From assembly GCA_050186725.1 (NCBI GenBank), contig JBFWYG010000005.1:74727-138726 (forward strand): a stretch of DNA of 64,000 nucleotides, given 5' to 3'. Shown one piece after another: positions 50,039 through 58,389 of the stretch. A program made the position numbers and the translations under genes. How positions within the stretch are numbered: the stretch's first letter is position 1; every line of letters begins with the position of its first letter. The notes under the pieces were generated by a model. It did not search any database, was not told the origin of the DNA, and saw nothing but the letters and a program-made list of their open reading frames with translations. Source of the stretch: JADJYF01 sp050186725. Lineage in GTDB: Bacteria > Pseudomonadota > Gammaproteobacteria > Ga0077536.

Positions 50039-52231
50039 TCAGGGCGTGGATAGCGACAGCGTGTCCCTGATGATCTTGGGCGTGACGAACACCAGCAGTT
50101 CCTGCTTGTTCGCCTGGTGCTCGGTGCGCTTGAACAGCCGGCCCAGGTAGGGCAGGTCGCCGAACCACGGAACGCTGGTCTTGTCATCGCGATTCTCGGA
50201 CTCGAAGATGCCGCCGAGCACCACGGTATCGCCGTCGTCCACCAGCACCTGGGTTGTCAGCTCGTTGGTGTCGATGGATGGCACGCCGGCGAACACCTGG
50301 CCGACCGAGTCCTTGTTCACCGCGAGGTCCATGATCAGGCGGTCGTCCGGCGTGATCTGCGGGGTGACCTTGAGGCTCAGCACCGCCTTCTTGAAGGTCA
50401 CCGCGGTCGCGCCGCTGGAGGACGCCTGCTGGTAGGGGATTTCGGTGCCCGACTCGATCAGCGCCTCATGCTGGTTGGCGGTGATGACGCGCGGCGCGGA
50501 AATCACCTCGCCGCGGCCTTCCTGCTGCATGGCAGTCAGCTCGAGCTGCAGCAGGTAACCGCCGAACTTGCCAATCGCGGTTTTGAAATTGGCCGCCTGG
50601 CCGGTGGTGGCGAGGTCGACAATGTAGTTCTCGAGGCCGTCAGTGTTGAAGGTCGTCGTGGTCGGGTATCTGGTGTCGCCCTCGATGCCGCCGCCAATGC
50701 CGACGACAAAGTCGGACTTGCCGTTTGCTCCGATTGCGTTGTGCTTCACATTACCTTGCTTGCTGTACCCGAAACGCACGCCCAAATCCTTCGAGAAGTC
50801 CTCGTTGGCGATCACGATGCGCGACTCGATCAGCACCTGGCGCACCGGGATGTCGAGCGCCTTCACCACGTTGCGGATCTCGGTCAGCTTGTCGCCCGTG
50901 TCCTGCACCAGGAGCGTGTTGGTGCGCTCGTCGACCGTGACGTTGCCGCGTCCCGAGAGAAGCTTGTTCTTCTCTTCCTTCAGGAGCTGGGCTATTTGGC
51001 CCGCCTTGGCGTAGTTGACCTGCATGAACTCGGTGCGCACCGGCGCGAGTTCCTGGATCTGTTTCTGCGATTCGAGTTCGAGCTTCTCGCGCGCCGCGAT
51101 CTCTTCCTGCGGCGCGACCATCATCACGTTGCCGATGTCACGCTTGTCCAGCCCGCGCGACTTCAGAATGATGTCCAGCGCCTGGTCCCAGGGCACGTTC
51201 TTCAGACGCAGCGTGACGTTGCCGCCGACCGTGTCGCTCGCCACCAGGTTTTTCTCGGTGAAGTCCGCGATGAGCTGCAGGACCGCGCGTACCTCGATGT
51301 TCTGGAAGTTGAGCGACAGGCGTTCGCCGGTGTAGCCAAACTTCTTCTTCTTGTTCTCCTCTTCCTCTTCCTTGGTGAGCGGCCGCAGTTCCACCGTCAG
51401 CGTGTTGTCAGACTGGTAGGCGAGGTGCTCATACAGGCCATTCGGCTTGATCACCATGCGCGTGCCATTGCCCTGGCGGAAAGTGTCGATCTCCTTGGCC
51501 GGCGTCGCGAAGTCGAGTACGTCGAGCTTGCGGTCGAGGTTCTCGGGCAGCTGGGTGTCGGCGAAGTCGACCACCACGTTGTCGCCTTCCTGGGAGATGT
51601 TCACGCCGACATCGGGGCGGGTGAGATCGACCACGATGCGCGCCTCGCCCATCTCGCCGCGGCGGAAGTCGATGTCGCGGATGCTGCCCTTGCCGCTGCC
51701 CGGCATGGTGAGCGTGCTGGTCGGCGTCGCCGCCGTCGCCACCGGCGCCGAGGTCGGCGCCACTGGCAGGGACTGGGTCTTCAGGCTGGACGGTCCACCT
51801 TCGAGCGTGACCGCGATGGTGTCACCGTTCGCCTCGATCTCGTAGGGCACCAGTTCGCCCAGGTTCAGCACCACCCGCGAGCGGTTGTCCGCTTCCACCG
51901 CCGTCACCGACTCCGCGTTGCCGACGCCGATGCGCGTGGTGCGCTCGGCGAGGTTCAGCGTGGTGCCTGGCAGGTCGATGGCGATGCGCGCGGGATTGTC
52001 GATGGTGAAGCTGAGCGGCGCGCCTTCCAGCGGGGCCGACAGCTTCATCCTGACCTGCACGCGATCGCCCGGCAGCGACGTGTAGCTGACGTCATCCAGC
52101 GTGGCCGCGTCGGCGCCCGCCGCAATCAGCAGGGCGAGGCCCAGCAGGCCCGGGGCCACGCGTTCCTCGCGCCGCTTCGACCACGCGGCCAGCGCGGCGC
52201 TCAGCTTGTTCACGTTCTGGTTGATGCTCAT
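50039..52231 (-). CDS. pilQ: Type IV pilus secretin PilQ
   Basis: PilQ forms the outer-membrane channel for type IV pili. The 730-residue protein has a signal peptide (LLGLALLIAAGADA), two AMIN-type domains (about 45-290) that bind peptidoglycan, a secretin N0/N1 region beginning near SLNFQNIEVRAVLQLIADF and a C-terminal secretin domain ending in the typical VPWFGDLPYLGRLFKR and LLVFVTPKII. The ATG at 52231 (SINQNVNKLS) is chosen over further upstream open frame, with AGAAGGGG upstream. It needs the pilotin PilF encoded at 12087-12854. Confidence 0.97.
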   Translation of the reverse strand: MSINQNVNKLSAALAAWSKRREERVAPGLLGLALLIAAGADAATLDDVSYTSLPGDRVQVRMKLSAPLEGAPLSFTIDNPARIAIDLPGTTLNLAERTTRIGVGNAESVTAVEADNRSRVVLNLGELVPYEIEANGDTIAVTLEGGPSSLKTQSLPVAPTSAPVATAATPTSTLTMPGSGKGSIRDIDFRRGEMGEARIVVDLTRPDVGVNISQEGDNVVVDFADTQLPENLDRKLDVLDFATPAKEIDTFRQGNGTRMVIKPNGLYEHLAYQSDNTLTVELRPLTKEEEEENKKKKFGYTGERLSLNFQNIEVRAVLQLIADFTEKNLVASDTVGGNVTLRLKNVPWDQALDIILKSRGLDKRDIGNVMMVAPQEEIAAREKLELESQKQIQELAPVRTEFMQVNYAKAGQIAQLLKEEKNKLLSGRGNVTVDERTNTLLVQDTGDKLTEIRNVVKALDIPVRQVLIESRIVIANEDFSKDLGVRFGYSKQGNVKHNAIGANGKSDFVVGIGGGIEGDTRYPTTTTFNTDGLENYIVDLATTGQAANFKTAIGKFGGYLLQLELTAMQQEGRGEVISAPRVITANQHEALIESGTEIPYQQASSSGATAVTFKKAVLSLKVTPQITPDDRLIMDLAVNKDSVGQVFAGVPSIDTNELTTQVLVDDGDTVVLGGIFESENRDDKTSVPWFGDLPYLGRLFKRTEHQANKQELLVFVTPKIIRDTLSLSTP

Positions 52232-52251
52232 CTTTCCACCCCTTCTCTGGG

Positions 52252-52824
52252 TTATTCTTCGGACAACGCCAGTGAAGCAGCGCGTTCCTGCCAGCGCCCC
52301 TGTGCGTCCTTGATGATTTCGCGAATGTCGATGCGGTCTTCCTGGATGTTGGTGATCTTGCCGAAGTTGCGGCCCAGGTAATTGCCAATCTGCACGCGGT
52401 GCACGGTGCCCGACTGGTCCCTGACGATCGCCCACAAATCCTCGGCGCGCTCGAGCACGCCGACCATGCGCATCGCGTCGAGCTCGTAGTTCTCCAGCTC
52501 CTCGCGGTTGTGCGTCTGGATCTCGTCGACCAGCTGCTGCTGCGCGGCGTCGACGTCATTGCTCTTCGCGTCGATGTCCTCGGGCTTGGTCTCGAGGAAC
52601 GATTCGAAGGGATCGCGCAGACCCTTCTCCGCCGACTGGTAGATGTAGTGCTCGTACGGCCTGATCGGCGGCAGCGGCTCGATGTTGCCGCCCTTGCGCG
52701 CGAGCACTTCGTCGCGGTACTGCTCGAGATCCGACATGTCCTTGGACACGCAGCCCGCCAGCAGCGCTGCCAGCGCGGTGACGGTGAGCGCCTTCACGGC
52801 GCCAGTGTTCTGCCCCGGCTTCAT
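52252..52824 (-). CDS. pilP: Type IV pilus inner-membrane lipoprotein PilP
   Basis: A 190-residue lipoprotein with lipobox LLAGC (Cys about 25). PilP connects the PilNO complex to PilQ in the periplasm. Its unstructured N-terminal region is followed by a C-terminal beta-sandwich (about 110-185) with RMVGVLERAEDLWAIVRD and VQIGNYLGRNFGKI, the pattern of PilP. The ATG at 52824 is two bases after the pilO stop; pilQ begins 20 bases after its own stop. Confidence 0.96.
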   Translation of the reverse strand: MKPGQNTGAVKALTVTALAALLAGCVSKDMSDLEQYRDEVLARKGGNIEPLPPIRPYEHYIYQSAEKGLRDPFESFLETKPEDIDAKSNDVDAAQQQLVDEIQTHNREELENYELDAMRMVGVLERAEDLWAIVRDQSGTVHRVQIGNYLGRNFGKITNIQEDRIDIREIIKDAQGRWQERAASLALSEE

Positions 52825-52826
52825 GT

Positions 52827-53417
52827 TCAGGATCCCTCGCCTTCCTCGTCCACGTAGCGGTAGGTCTTGGCCGTCGTCTGCAGCGTCAGCCGGCCGCCTG
52901 GCGCCGGCGAAATCTTGATGTCGTGGCTGGTGACGATGCGCGGCAGGTCCGAGATGCCACTGATGAAGGTGCCGAACTGGTGATAGGTGCCGATGACCTT
53001 GATTTCGATCGGCAGCTCGACATAGAAGTCGGCCGGCTGTTCGTTGCCGGGCTTGAACAGTTCGAACTCGAGGCCGGCGCCGAGGCCCTGCTGGGAGATG
53101 TCGACCAGCAGTTCGGCCACTTCGGTCTTGTTCGGCAGCCGCTTCAGGAGATCACCGAAGGTCTCCTTGATGTCCTCGAGCTGCTGCTTCAGCGCCGGCA
53201 GGTTGGCCGCCTTCTTCTGCTTGCCCTCGAAGGCGATCTTGAGATCGACCTCGGATTTCTGCTCGGTCTCGAGCTTGATCTTGAGCGGGTCGATGTCCTG
53301 CCACCAGCCGATGCCAATGATCATCGCCGCGACGATCACCGCGCCGGCCGCCTTGACCGGCGTCGGCCAGCTGCCGATGTTCTCGACGCTGAGATTGTTC
53401 AAATCCGACAGTTTCAT
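52827..53417 (-). CDS. pilO: Type IV pilus inner-membrane protein PilO
   Basis: A 196-residue bitopic protein with one transmembrane helix at about residues 22-40 (AAGAVIVAAMIIGIGWW), a coiled coil (about 50-95) and a ferredoxin-like periplasmic fold containing DFYVELPIEIKVIGTYHQFG. It dimerises with PilN in the alignment complex. The start overlaps the pilN stop by one base. Order pilM-N-O-P-Q is complete. Confidence 0.96.
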   Translation of the reverse strand: MKLSDLNNLSVENIGSWPTPVKAAGAVIVAAMIIGIGWWQDIDPLKIKLETEQKSEVDLKIAFEGKQKKAANLPALKQQLEDIKETFGDLLKRLPNKTEVAELLVDISQQGLGAGLEFELFKPGNEQPADFYVELPIEIKVIGTYHQFGTFISGISDLPRIVTSHDIKISPAPGGRLTLQTTAKTYRYVDEEGEGS

Positions 53418-53992
53418 CAGAGCTGTTCCTCATCCTCGCTCGCGGCGGTCTTGGTCTTGACCTGCTTGAACGTCAGGGTGAATTCCGCCGTGCGCTTGCC
53501 GTCCTGCGACTTGGACTGGATGATCGAGAGCTTGGGATCGCGCTCCCATTCCGAGGCCTCGACGTTGCGCATGTAATTCGAGACGCGCGCGTTCGATTGG
53601 GCGACACCCTTCACCGTCACGTTTTCGCCGCTCTGGTTGATCGACGTGAGGTACACGCCATCCGGCAGGGTCGAGACCAGTTCGTCGAACAGGTGGACCA
53701 CGATCGGGCGGCTGGTCTGCAGCGTCTCGATGGCCTTCATGCGCGCGATCAGGTTTTCCTTCTCCTTCTCGAGCGCCTTGATCTCCGCGATCTTCTTGTC
53801 GAGCAGCTTGATCTCCGCGGTCAGGAAGCTGTTGCGTCGCTGCTGCTGCTCGATCAGAGCGTTGAAGTACATGTGAATGGCGAACCACACGCCCGCGGCG
53901 GCGAGCGCGCAGGCGCCGAGGATGGAGAGATACTCGGTGCGCCGCTGGCGGCGCAGCTCTTCGCGCCAGGGCAATAGGTTGATGCGTGGCAT
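53417..53992 (-). CDS. pilN: Type IV pilus inner-membrane protein PilN
   Basis: A 191-residue bitopic protein. The cytoplasmic N-terminus carries the signature INLLPWREELR, which binds the groove of PilM. A transmembrane helix (about 22-42), a coiled coil (about 45-80) and a small periplasmic domain follow. Start and stop each overlap their neighbours by one base, so translation with pilM and pilO is coupled. Confidence 0.96.
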   Translation of the reverse strand: MPRINLLPWREELRRQRRTEYLSILGACALAAAGVWFAIHMYFNALIEQQQRRNSFLTAEIKLLDKKIAEIKALEKEKENLIARMKAIETLQTSRPIVVHLFDELVSTLPDGVYLTSINQSGENVTVKGVAQSNARVSNYMRNVEASEWERDPKLSIIQSKSQDGKRTAEFTLTFKQVKTKTAASEDEEQL

Positions 53993-55056
53993 CAGTCGAA
54001 GCTCCTCAGGGCCAGGCCGCAGGCGATCATCAGGGCCGGTGCGTCATTGGCGAGCGCTTCGGCCTTGACCCGTGATGACACGGTCATGTTCTTGAACGGA
54101 TTGGCGATGGTGACGGTGGTGTCGATCTTCGACTGGATCAGCTTGTCGATGCCGTCGATCGAGGCGCAGCCGCCCGCGATCACCACATGATCGACCGCCC
54201 CTACCTGGCTCGAGGAGTAGAAGAACTGCAGTGCGCGGTTCACCTCCTGGGCCATCGATTCCATGAAGGGCTGCAGGACTTCCGGGTGATAGTTGTCCGG
54301 CAGGCCTCCCTGGCGCTTGGCCAGGCCCGCTTCTTCGTAGGACAGGCCGTAGCGGCGCTGGATCTCGTCGGTCAGCTGCCGTCCGCCGAAGGACTGCTCG
54401 CGGGTGTAGATGATCTTGGAGTCCTCCAGCACGGACAGCGTGGAGGTGGTCGCCCCGACATCCATGATGGCCACCACGTGGGAGTCGGCGATGAGTTCGT
54501 TGGACTCGACCAGGAGCTGCATGGCGTTCTCGAGCGCGAAGGCCTCGACGTCCACGACCTTGGCGGTCAGGTCGCCGACGCCGAGCGCCGCGACGCGGAT
54601 GTCGACGTTGTCGCTGCGCGATGCGGCGAGCATCACGTCGACCTTGTCGGGCTCGTGCTCGGAAGCCTGCAACACCTGGAAATCCAGGCTGATTTCCTCG
54701 AGCGGATAGGGAATGTACTGGTCGGCCTCGATCTGGATCTGGCTCTCCATCTCGTCCTCGGAGAGCTCGGCGGGCATGGTGATGATCTTGGTGATCACCG
54801 CGGAGCCGGCGACCGCGCAGGCCGCGGTCTTGGTCTTGGTGCCGCTCTTGGCCACCGCGCGGCGGATGGCCTCGCCGACCAGTTCGGCATCCGTGATATT
54901 CTTCTCGACCACCGAATTCGGCGGCAGTGGTTCCACCGCGTAGCTCTCCACGCGGTAGCGGCCGCCGGTACGCGACAGCTCAAGCAGCTTGACCGACGTC
55001 GAACTGATGTCGATCCCCAGGAGCGGTGTGTTGGCGCGGCGAAAGAGAGACACCAT
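53992..55056 (-). CDS. pilM: Type IV pilus actin-like ATPase PilM
   Basis: A 354-residue FtsA/actin-like cytoplasmic protein that binds ATP and the PilN tail. Visible features are the phosphate-1 motif GIDISSTSVKLLEL near residue 14, the phosphate-2 motif AIMDVGATTSTLSVL, and the adenosine motif VVIAGGCASIDGI. The ATG at 55056 has AAGGG five bases upstream. It is the first gene of pilMNOPQ, divergent from mrcA as in other pseudomonad-like genomes. Confidence 0.97.
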   Translation of the reverse strand: MVSLFRRANTPLLGIDISSTSVKLLELSRTGGRYRVESYAVEPLPPNSVVEKNITDAELVGEAIRRAVAKSGTKTKTAACAVAGSAVITKIITMPAELSEDEMESQIQIEADQYIPYPLEEISLDFQVLQASEHEPDKVDVMLAASRSDNVDIRVAALGVGDLTAKVVDVEAFALENAMQLLVESNELIADSHVVAIMDVGATTSTLSVLEDSKIIYTREQSFGGRQLTDEIQRRYGLSYEEAGLAKRQGGLPDNYHPEVLQPFMESMAQEVNRALQFFYSSSQVGAVDHVVIAGGCASIDGIDKLIQSKIDTTVTIANPFKNMTVSSRVKAEALANDAPALMIACGLALRSFD

Positions 55057-55121
55057 ATTTCCCTTTTTGAATCAATCAGTTAACTGGCAAAAGTGCGTCG
55101 TAACCTTAGAAATTCACGCTA

Positions 55122-55150
55122 AATATAGCCAAGCGGCGGTGCAAAAACAA
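55122..55150 (-). promoter_or_regulatory. Candidate sigma-70 promoter of pilMNOPQ
   Basis: On the minus strand TTGTTT (55145-55150) and TATATT (55122-55127, five of six matches) are spaced by 17 bases in a locally AT-rich divergent intergenic region, 66 bases before the pilM ATG. Confidence 0.5.
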
Positions 55151-55250
55151 CACTCTCCTTCGTTCAAAAACCAATAGAAATCGAGCGTTACGTCCGCCAA
55201 TTAAAGTAATGCCCCATCATATATAGCCCGCCGCCGCCCTCCACCCCAAG

Positions 55251-57725
55251 ATGTTGCGCTTCGTTTTCCTGAGCTTGCTGTTTGGACTGGTACTGATGCT
55301 GGCCGGCGCCGCCGGCGTGGTGTGGTACATCCTGCCTCAGCTCCCCCCGGTGGAGTCGCTGCGCGAAGTTCGGCTGCAGACGCCGCTCAAGGTCTTCACC
55401 AGCGACGGGCGCCTGATCGCGGAGTTCGGTGAGAAGCGACGCGCGCCCGTGACCATCGAGGCCGTCCCGCCGCTGCTCAAGCAAGCGGTGATCGCCGCCG
55501 AGGACGACCGCTTCTACGAGCATCCTGGCGTCGACTGGCTGTCGATGCTGCGCGCGGTGCTGGAACTCGCCTACACCCACGAAAAGAAGCAGGGCGGCAG
55601 CACCATCACCATGCAGGTGGCGCGCAATTTCTTCCTGTCGCCGGAGAAGACCTACGAGCGCAAGCTGAAGGAAGTGGTGCTCGCCTACATCATCGAGCGC
55701 GAGCTGACCAAGGACGAGATCCTCGAGCTCTACCTCAATAAGATCTTCCTCGGCCACCGGGCCTACGGCGTCGGCGCCGCCGCGCAGGTCTACTACGGCG
55801 TGACGCTGGACAAGCTCGATCTCGCCCAGATGGCGATGATCGCCGGCCTGCCCAAGGCGCCGTCCAAGGTCAATCCGATCACCGACCCGGTGGAAGCCAA
55901 GGGCCGGCGGAGCTACGTGCTCGGCCGCATGCTGAAGCTCGGCTTCATCGATCGGACCCAGTACACCGCCGCCCTGGACGCGCCAATCAATGCGCAGCGC
56001 CACGGCCAGGCGGTCGAGGTACAGGCCTCGCACATCGCCGAGATGGTGCGCGACTACATGTTCGCCACCTACGGCGATGCCGCTTACACCAGCGGTTACC
56101 GCGTGTACACGACGGTGCCGAGCAAGCTGCAGCTCGCCGGCAACGCGGCGCTCCTGAAGGGGCTCTTCGACTACGACCGTCGGCACGGCTACCGCGGCCC
56201 CGAGGCCCACGTCGACCTGGCGCCCCAGGAGGACACCGCCGCGTGGCACAGGATTCTCACCCGCCACCGCGAAGTGGCGGGCCTCGCGCCCGCGGTCGTG
56301 CTGACCGTGCAGGACAAGTCAGTACTCGCTTACCACGACGAGGCCGGCGTCATCACCCTGCCCTGGGACGGTCTCAAGTGGGCGCGCAAGCACCTGTCGG
56401 AGGACGCCCTCGGGCCGGCTCCCTCCAAGGCCGGCGACCTGGTGAAGCGCGGCGACATCATCCGCGTGCGTCAGCAGGCACCGAGCGACGACCCCAAGCT
56501 CGCCGGCACGCCGGCCGCCGAGGGCTACTGGGCGCTGGACCAGGTGCCGGCCGTCGAGGGCGCGCTGGTGTCCCTGGATCCGAGCGACGGCAAGGTGCTC
56601 GCCCTGGTCGGTGGCCTCGATTTCGAACAGAGCAAGTTCAACCGCGTGACCCAGGCGCGCCGTCAGCCCGGCTCGAACTTCAAGCCCTTCATCTATTCCG
56701 CCGCGTTCGACAAGGGCTATACCGCCGCGAGCTTCGTCAACGACGCGCCCATCGTGTTCGAGACCCCGGGACTCGAGAACGCCTGGCGGCCGGAGAACTA
56801 CTCGGGCAACTATTTCGGACCGATGCGCCTGCGCGAGGCGCTGACCAAGTCGCGCAACCTGGTGTCCATCCGCCTGCTGCGCGCGATCGGCGTGGACTAC
56901 GCGCTGAACTACGTCGAGCGTTTCGGCTTCAAGCGCAAGGCGCTCCCCGCCAACCTCTCGCTGGCCCTCGGCACGGGCGAGGTGACGCCGTTCGAGCTGG
57001 TACGCGCTTACGCCGTGCTGGCCAATGGCGGCTATCGCGTGGATCCCTATTTCGTCGCGCGCATCGAGAGCGAGGACGGCCAGGTGGTGTTCGAGGCCCA
57101 GCCGCCGACGGTCTGCCCGACTTGCGAGGCGCTGCCCTTGGACGTCGAAGGCGAGCCGGACGACCTCGAAGCGCTGCGCGCCCAGGAGGCGGTCCGGCCC
57201 GCGCAGGTCGCCCCGCGCACGGTCGCCGCGGAGAACGTCTGGATCCTGGATTCCATTCTGCAGGATGTGATCAGGTTCGGTACCGCGACCCGCGCCCGCG
57301 CGCTGGCGCGCAAGGACCTGGCCGGCAAGACCGGTACCACCAACGATCAGAAGGACGCGTGGTTCTCCGGTTTCAATCCGCGCATCGTGACCACCGTCTG
57401 GGTGGGCTTCGATCGGGTCGCGCCGCTCGGGCGGCGCGAGACCGGTGCGCAGGCCGCGCTGCCGATGTGGATGGACTACATGCGCGACGCGCTGGCCGAC
57501 GTGCCCGAGACCGAGCTCGATCAGCCGCCGGGGGTGGTGACCGTGCGCATCGACCCCGACACCGGGCTCCTGGTCGGCGCCGGGCATCCCAATTCCATCT
57601 TCGAGTCCTTCCGCGCCGCGGACGTGCCGGCGCGCGGCGACATGGGCGACCTGATGGGCGGCGACTTGCCGGGCTATCGTGGCGGCGGCGGCGGCGCCGC
57701 GCCGGTGCCCGAGCAGATCTTCTGA
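55251..57725 (+). CDS. mrcA: Penicillin-binding protein 1A
   Basis: A bifunctional class A PBP that polymerises and cross-links peptidoglycan. The 824-residue protein has an N-terminal membrane anchor (residues 3-24), a GT51 glycosyltransferase domain with AAEDDRFYEHPGVD (catalytic Glu) and GGSTITMQVARNFF, an OB-fold insert and a transpeptidase domain with Ser in PGSNFKPF (SxxK), SRN (SxN) and KTGTT. The C-terminus is Gly-rich (GGGGGAAP). The ATG at 55251 lacks a clear ribosome binding site. It is divergent from pilM; the next gene starts eight bases after its stop. Confidence 0.97.
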   Translation: MLRFVFLSLLFGLVLMLAGAAGVVWYILPQLPPVESLREVRLQTPLKVFTSDGRLIAEFGEKRRAPVTIEAVPPLLKQAVIAAEDDRFYEHPGVDWLSMLRAVLELAYTHEKKQGGSTITMQVARNFFLSPEKTYERKLKEVVLAYIIERELTKDEILELYLNKIFLGHRAYGVGAAAQVYYGVTLDKLDLAQMAMIAGLPKAPSKVNPITDPVEAKGRRSYVLGRMLKLGFIDRTQYTAALDAPINAQRHGQAVEVQASHIAEMVRDYMFATYGDAAYTSGYRVYTTVPSKLQLAGNAALLKGLFDYDRRHGYRGPEAHVDLAPQEDTAAWHRILTRHREVAGLAPAVVLTVQDKSVLAYHDEAGVITLPWDGLKWARKHLSEDALGPAPSKAGDLVKRGDIIRVRQQAPSDDPKLAGTPAAEGYWALDQVPAVEGALVSLDPSDGKVLALVGGLDFEQSKFNRVTQARRQPGSNFKPFIYSAAFDKGYTAASFVNDAPIVFETPGLENAWRPENYSGNYFGPMRLREALTKSRNLVSIRLLRAIGVDYALNYVERFGFKRKALPANLSLALGTGEVTPFELVRAYAVLANGGYRVDPYFVARIESEDGQVVFEAQPPTVCPTCEALPLDVEGEPDDLEALRAQEAVRPAQVAPRTVAAENVWILDSILQDVIRFGTATRARALARKDLAGKTGTTNDQKDAWFSGFNPRIVTTVWVGFDRVAPLGRRETGAQAALPMWMDYMRDALADVPETELDQPPGVVTVRIDPDTGLLVGAGHPNSIFESFRAADVPARGDMGDLMGGDLPGYRGGGGGAAPVPEQIF

Positions 57726-57733
57726 GCGCCGGC

Positions 57734-58384
57734 ATGGGACGGCGGACGCGGGGCGGCGGCGCGGGACGCGCCGAGTTGGCGCAGTGCGCCGCGCGCCTGC
57801 TGGCCGAGGGTGGCGCCGACGACTTCGAGCAGGCGCGGCGCAAGGCCGCACGCGAGCTCGGCGCCGAAGGCGCGCGCGACCTGCCCGACAACCTCGAACT
57901 GCATCGCGCCCTGGTCGACTACCTGGCACTGTTCGGCGGCGCCGCGCACGCCCAGATGCTCGCCCGCCTGCGCCGCAAGGCGCTGCGTGCGCTGCGCGTG
58001 TTCGCGCCCTTCGAGCCGGCGCTGGTCGGGCCTGTGCTGTACGGCACGGCCTGCGAGCAGACGCCCATCAGCCTGCACCTGCGCGCGGACGAGTTCGAAG
58101 CCGTCACGCGCTTTCTCCTCGAGCAGCGCCTGCACTACCGCCTGGTGGATGGTCAGCTGCGCTTGAGCGGTGGCCAGGGCACGGAGCGGGTGGTGCGCAT
58201 CCTGCTGACGCTCTTCGACGAGGCCTTCGAACTCACCGTGCTGCCACGCCAGGGCGGCCGCCAACCTCTGAGCCAGGTGGACGGCAGGCCCATGCAGCGC
58301 GCGGACGAGCGTGCGCTGGATGAGCTCATCGAGCGCGGCGAGCGCTTCAGCGGCGCTTTCGGCCACGTCGCGGCGCCGCGCTGA
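57734..58384 (+). CDS. Conserved uncharacterised proteobacterial protein
   Basis: A 216-residue soluble protein with no signal peptide or membrane segment. The N-terminal third is helical (RAELAQCAARLLAEGG to KAARELGAE). The core has VFAPFEPALVGPVLYGTACEQTPISLHLRADE, followed by a beta-rich part and the C-terminal RQPLSQVDGRPMQRAD. I recall the same layout in widespread proteobacterial proteins sometimes mislabelled as a Mur ligase; the core has a vague nucleotidyltransferase-like look, but I see no complete catalytic motif. It lies eight bases after mrcA and six before priA, so it is probably cotranscribed with them. No function is assigned. Confidence 0.82.
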   Translation: MGRRTRGGGAGRAELAQCAARLLAEGGADDFEQARRKAARELGAEGARDLPDNLELHRALVDYLALFGGAAHAQMLARLRRKALRALRVFAPFEPALVGPVLYGTACEQTPISLHLRADEFEAVTRFLLEQRLHYRLVDGQLRLSGGQGTERVVRILLTLFDEAFELTVLPRQGGRQPLSQVDGRPMQRADERALDELIERGERFSGAFGHVAAPR

Positions 58385-58389
58385 GCGTC

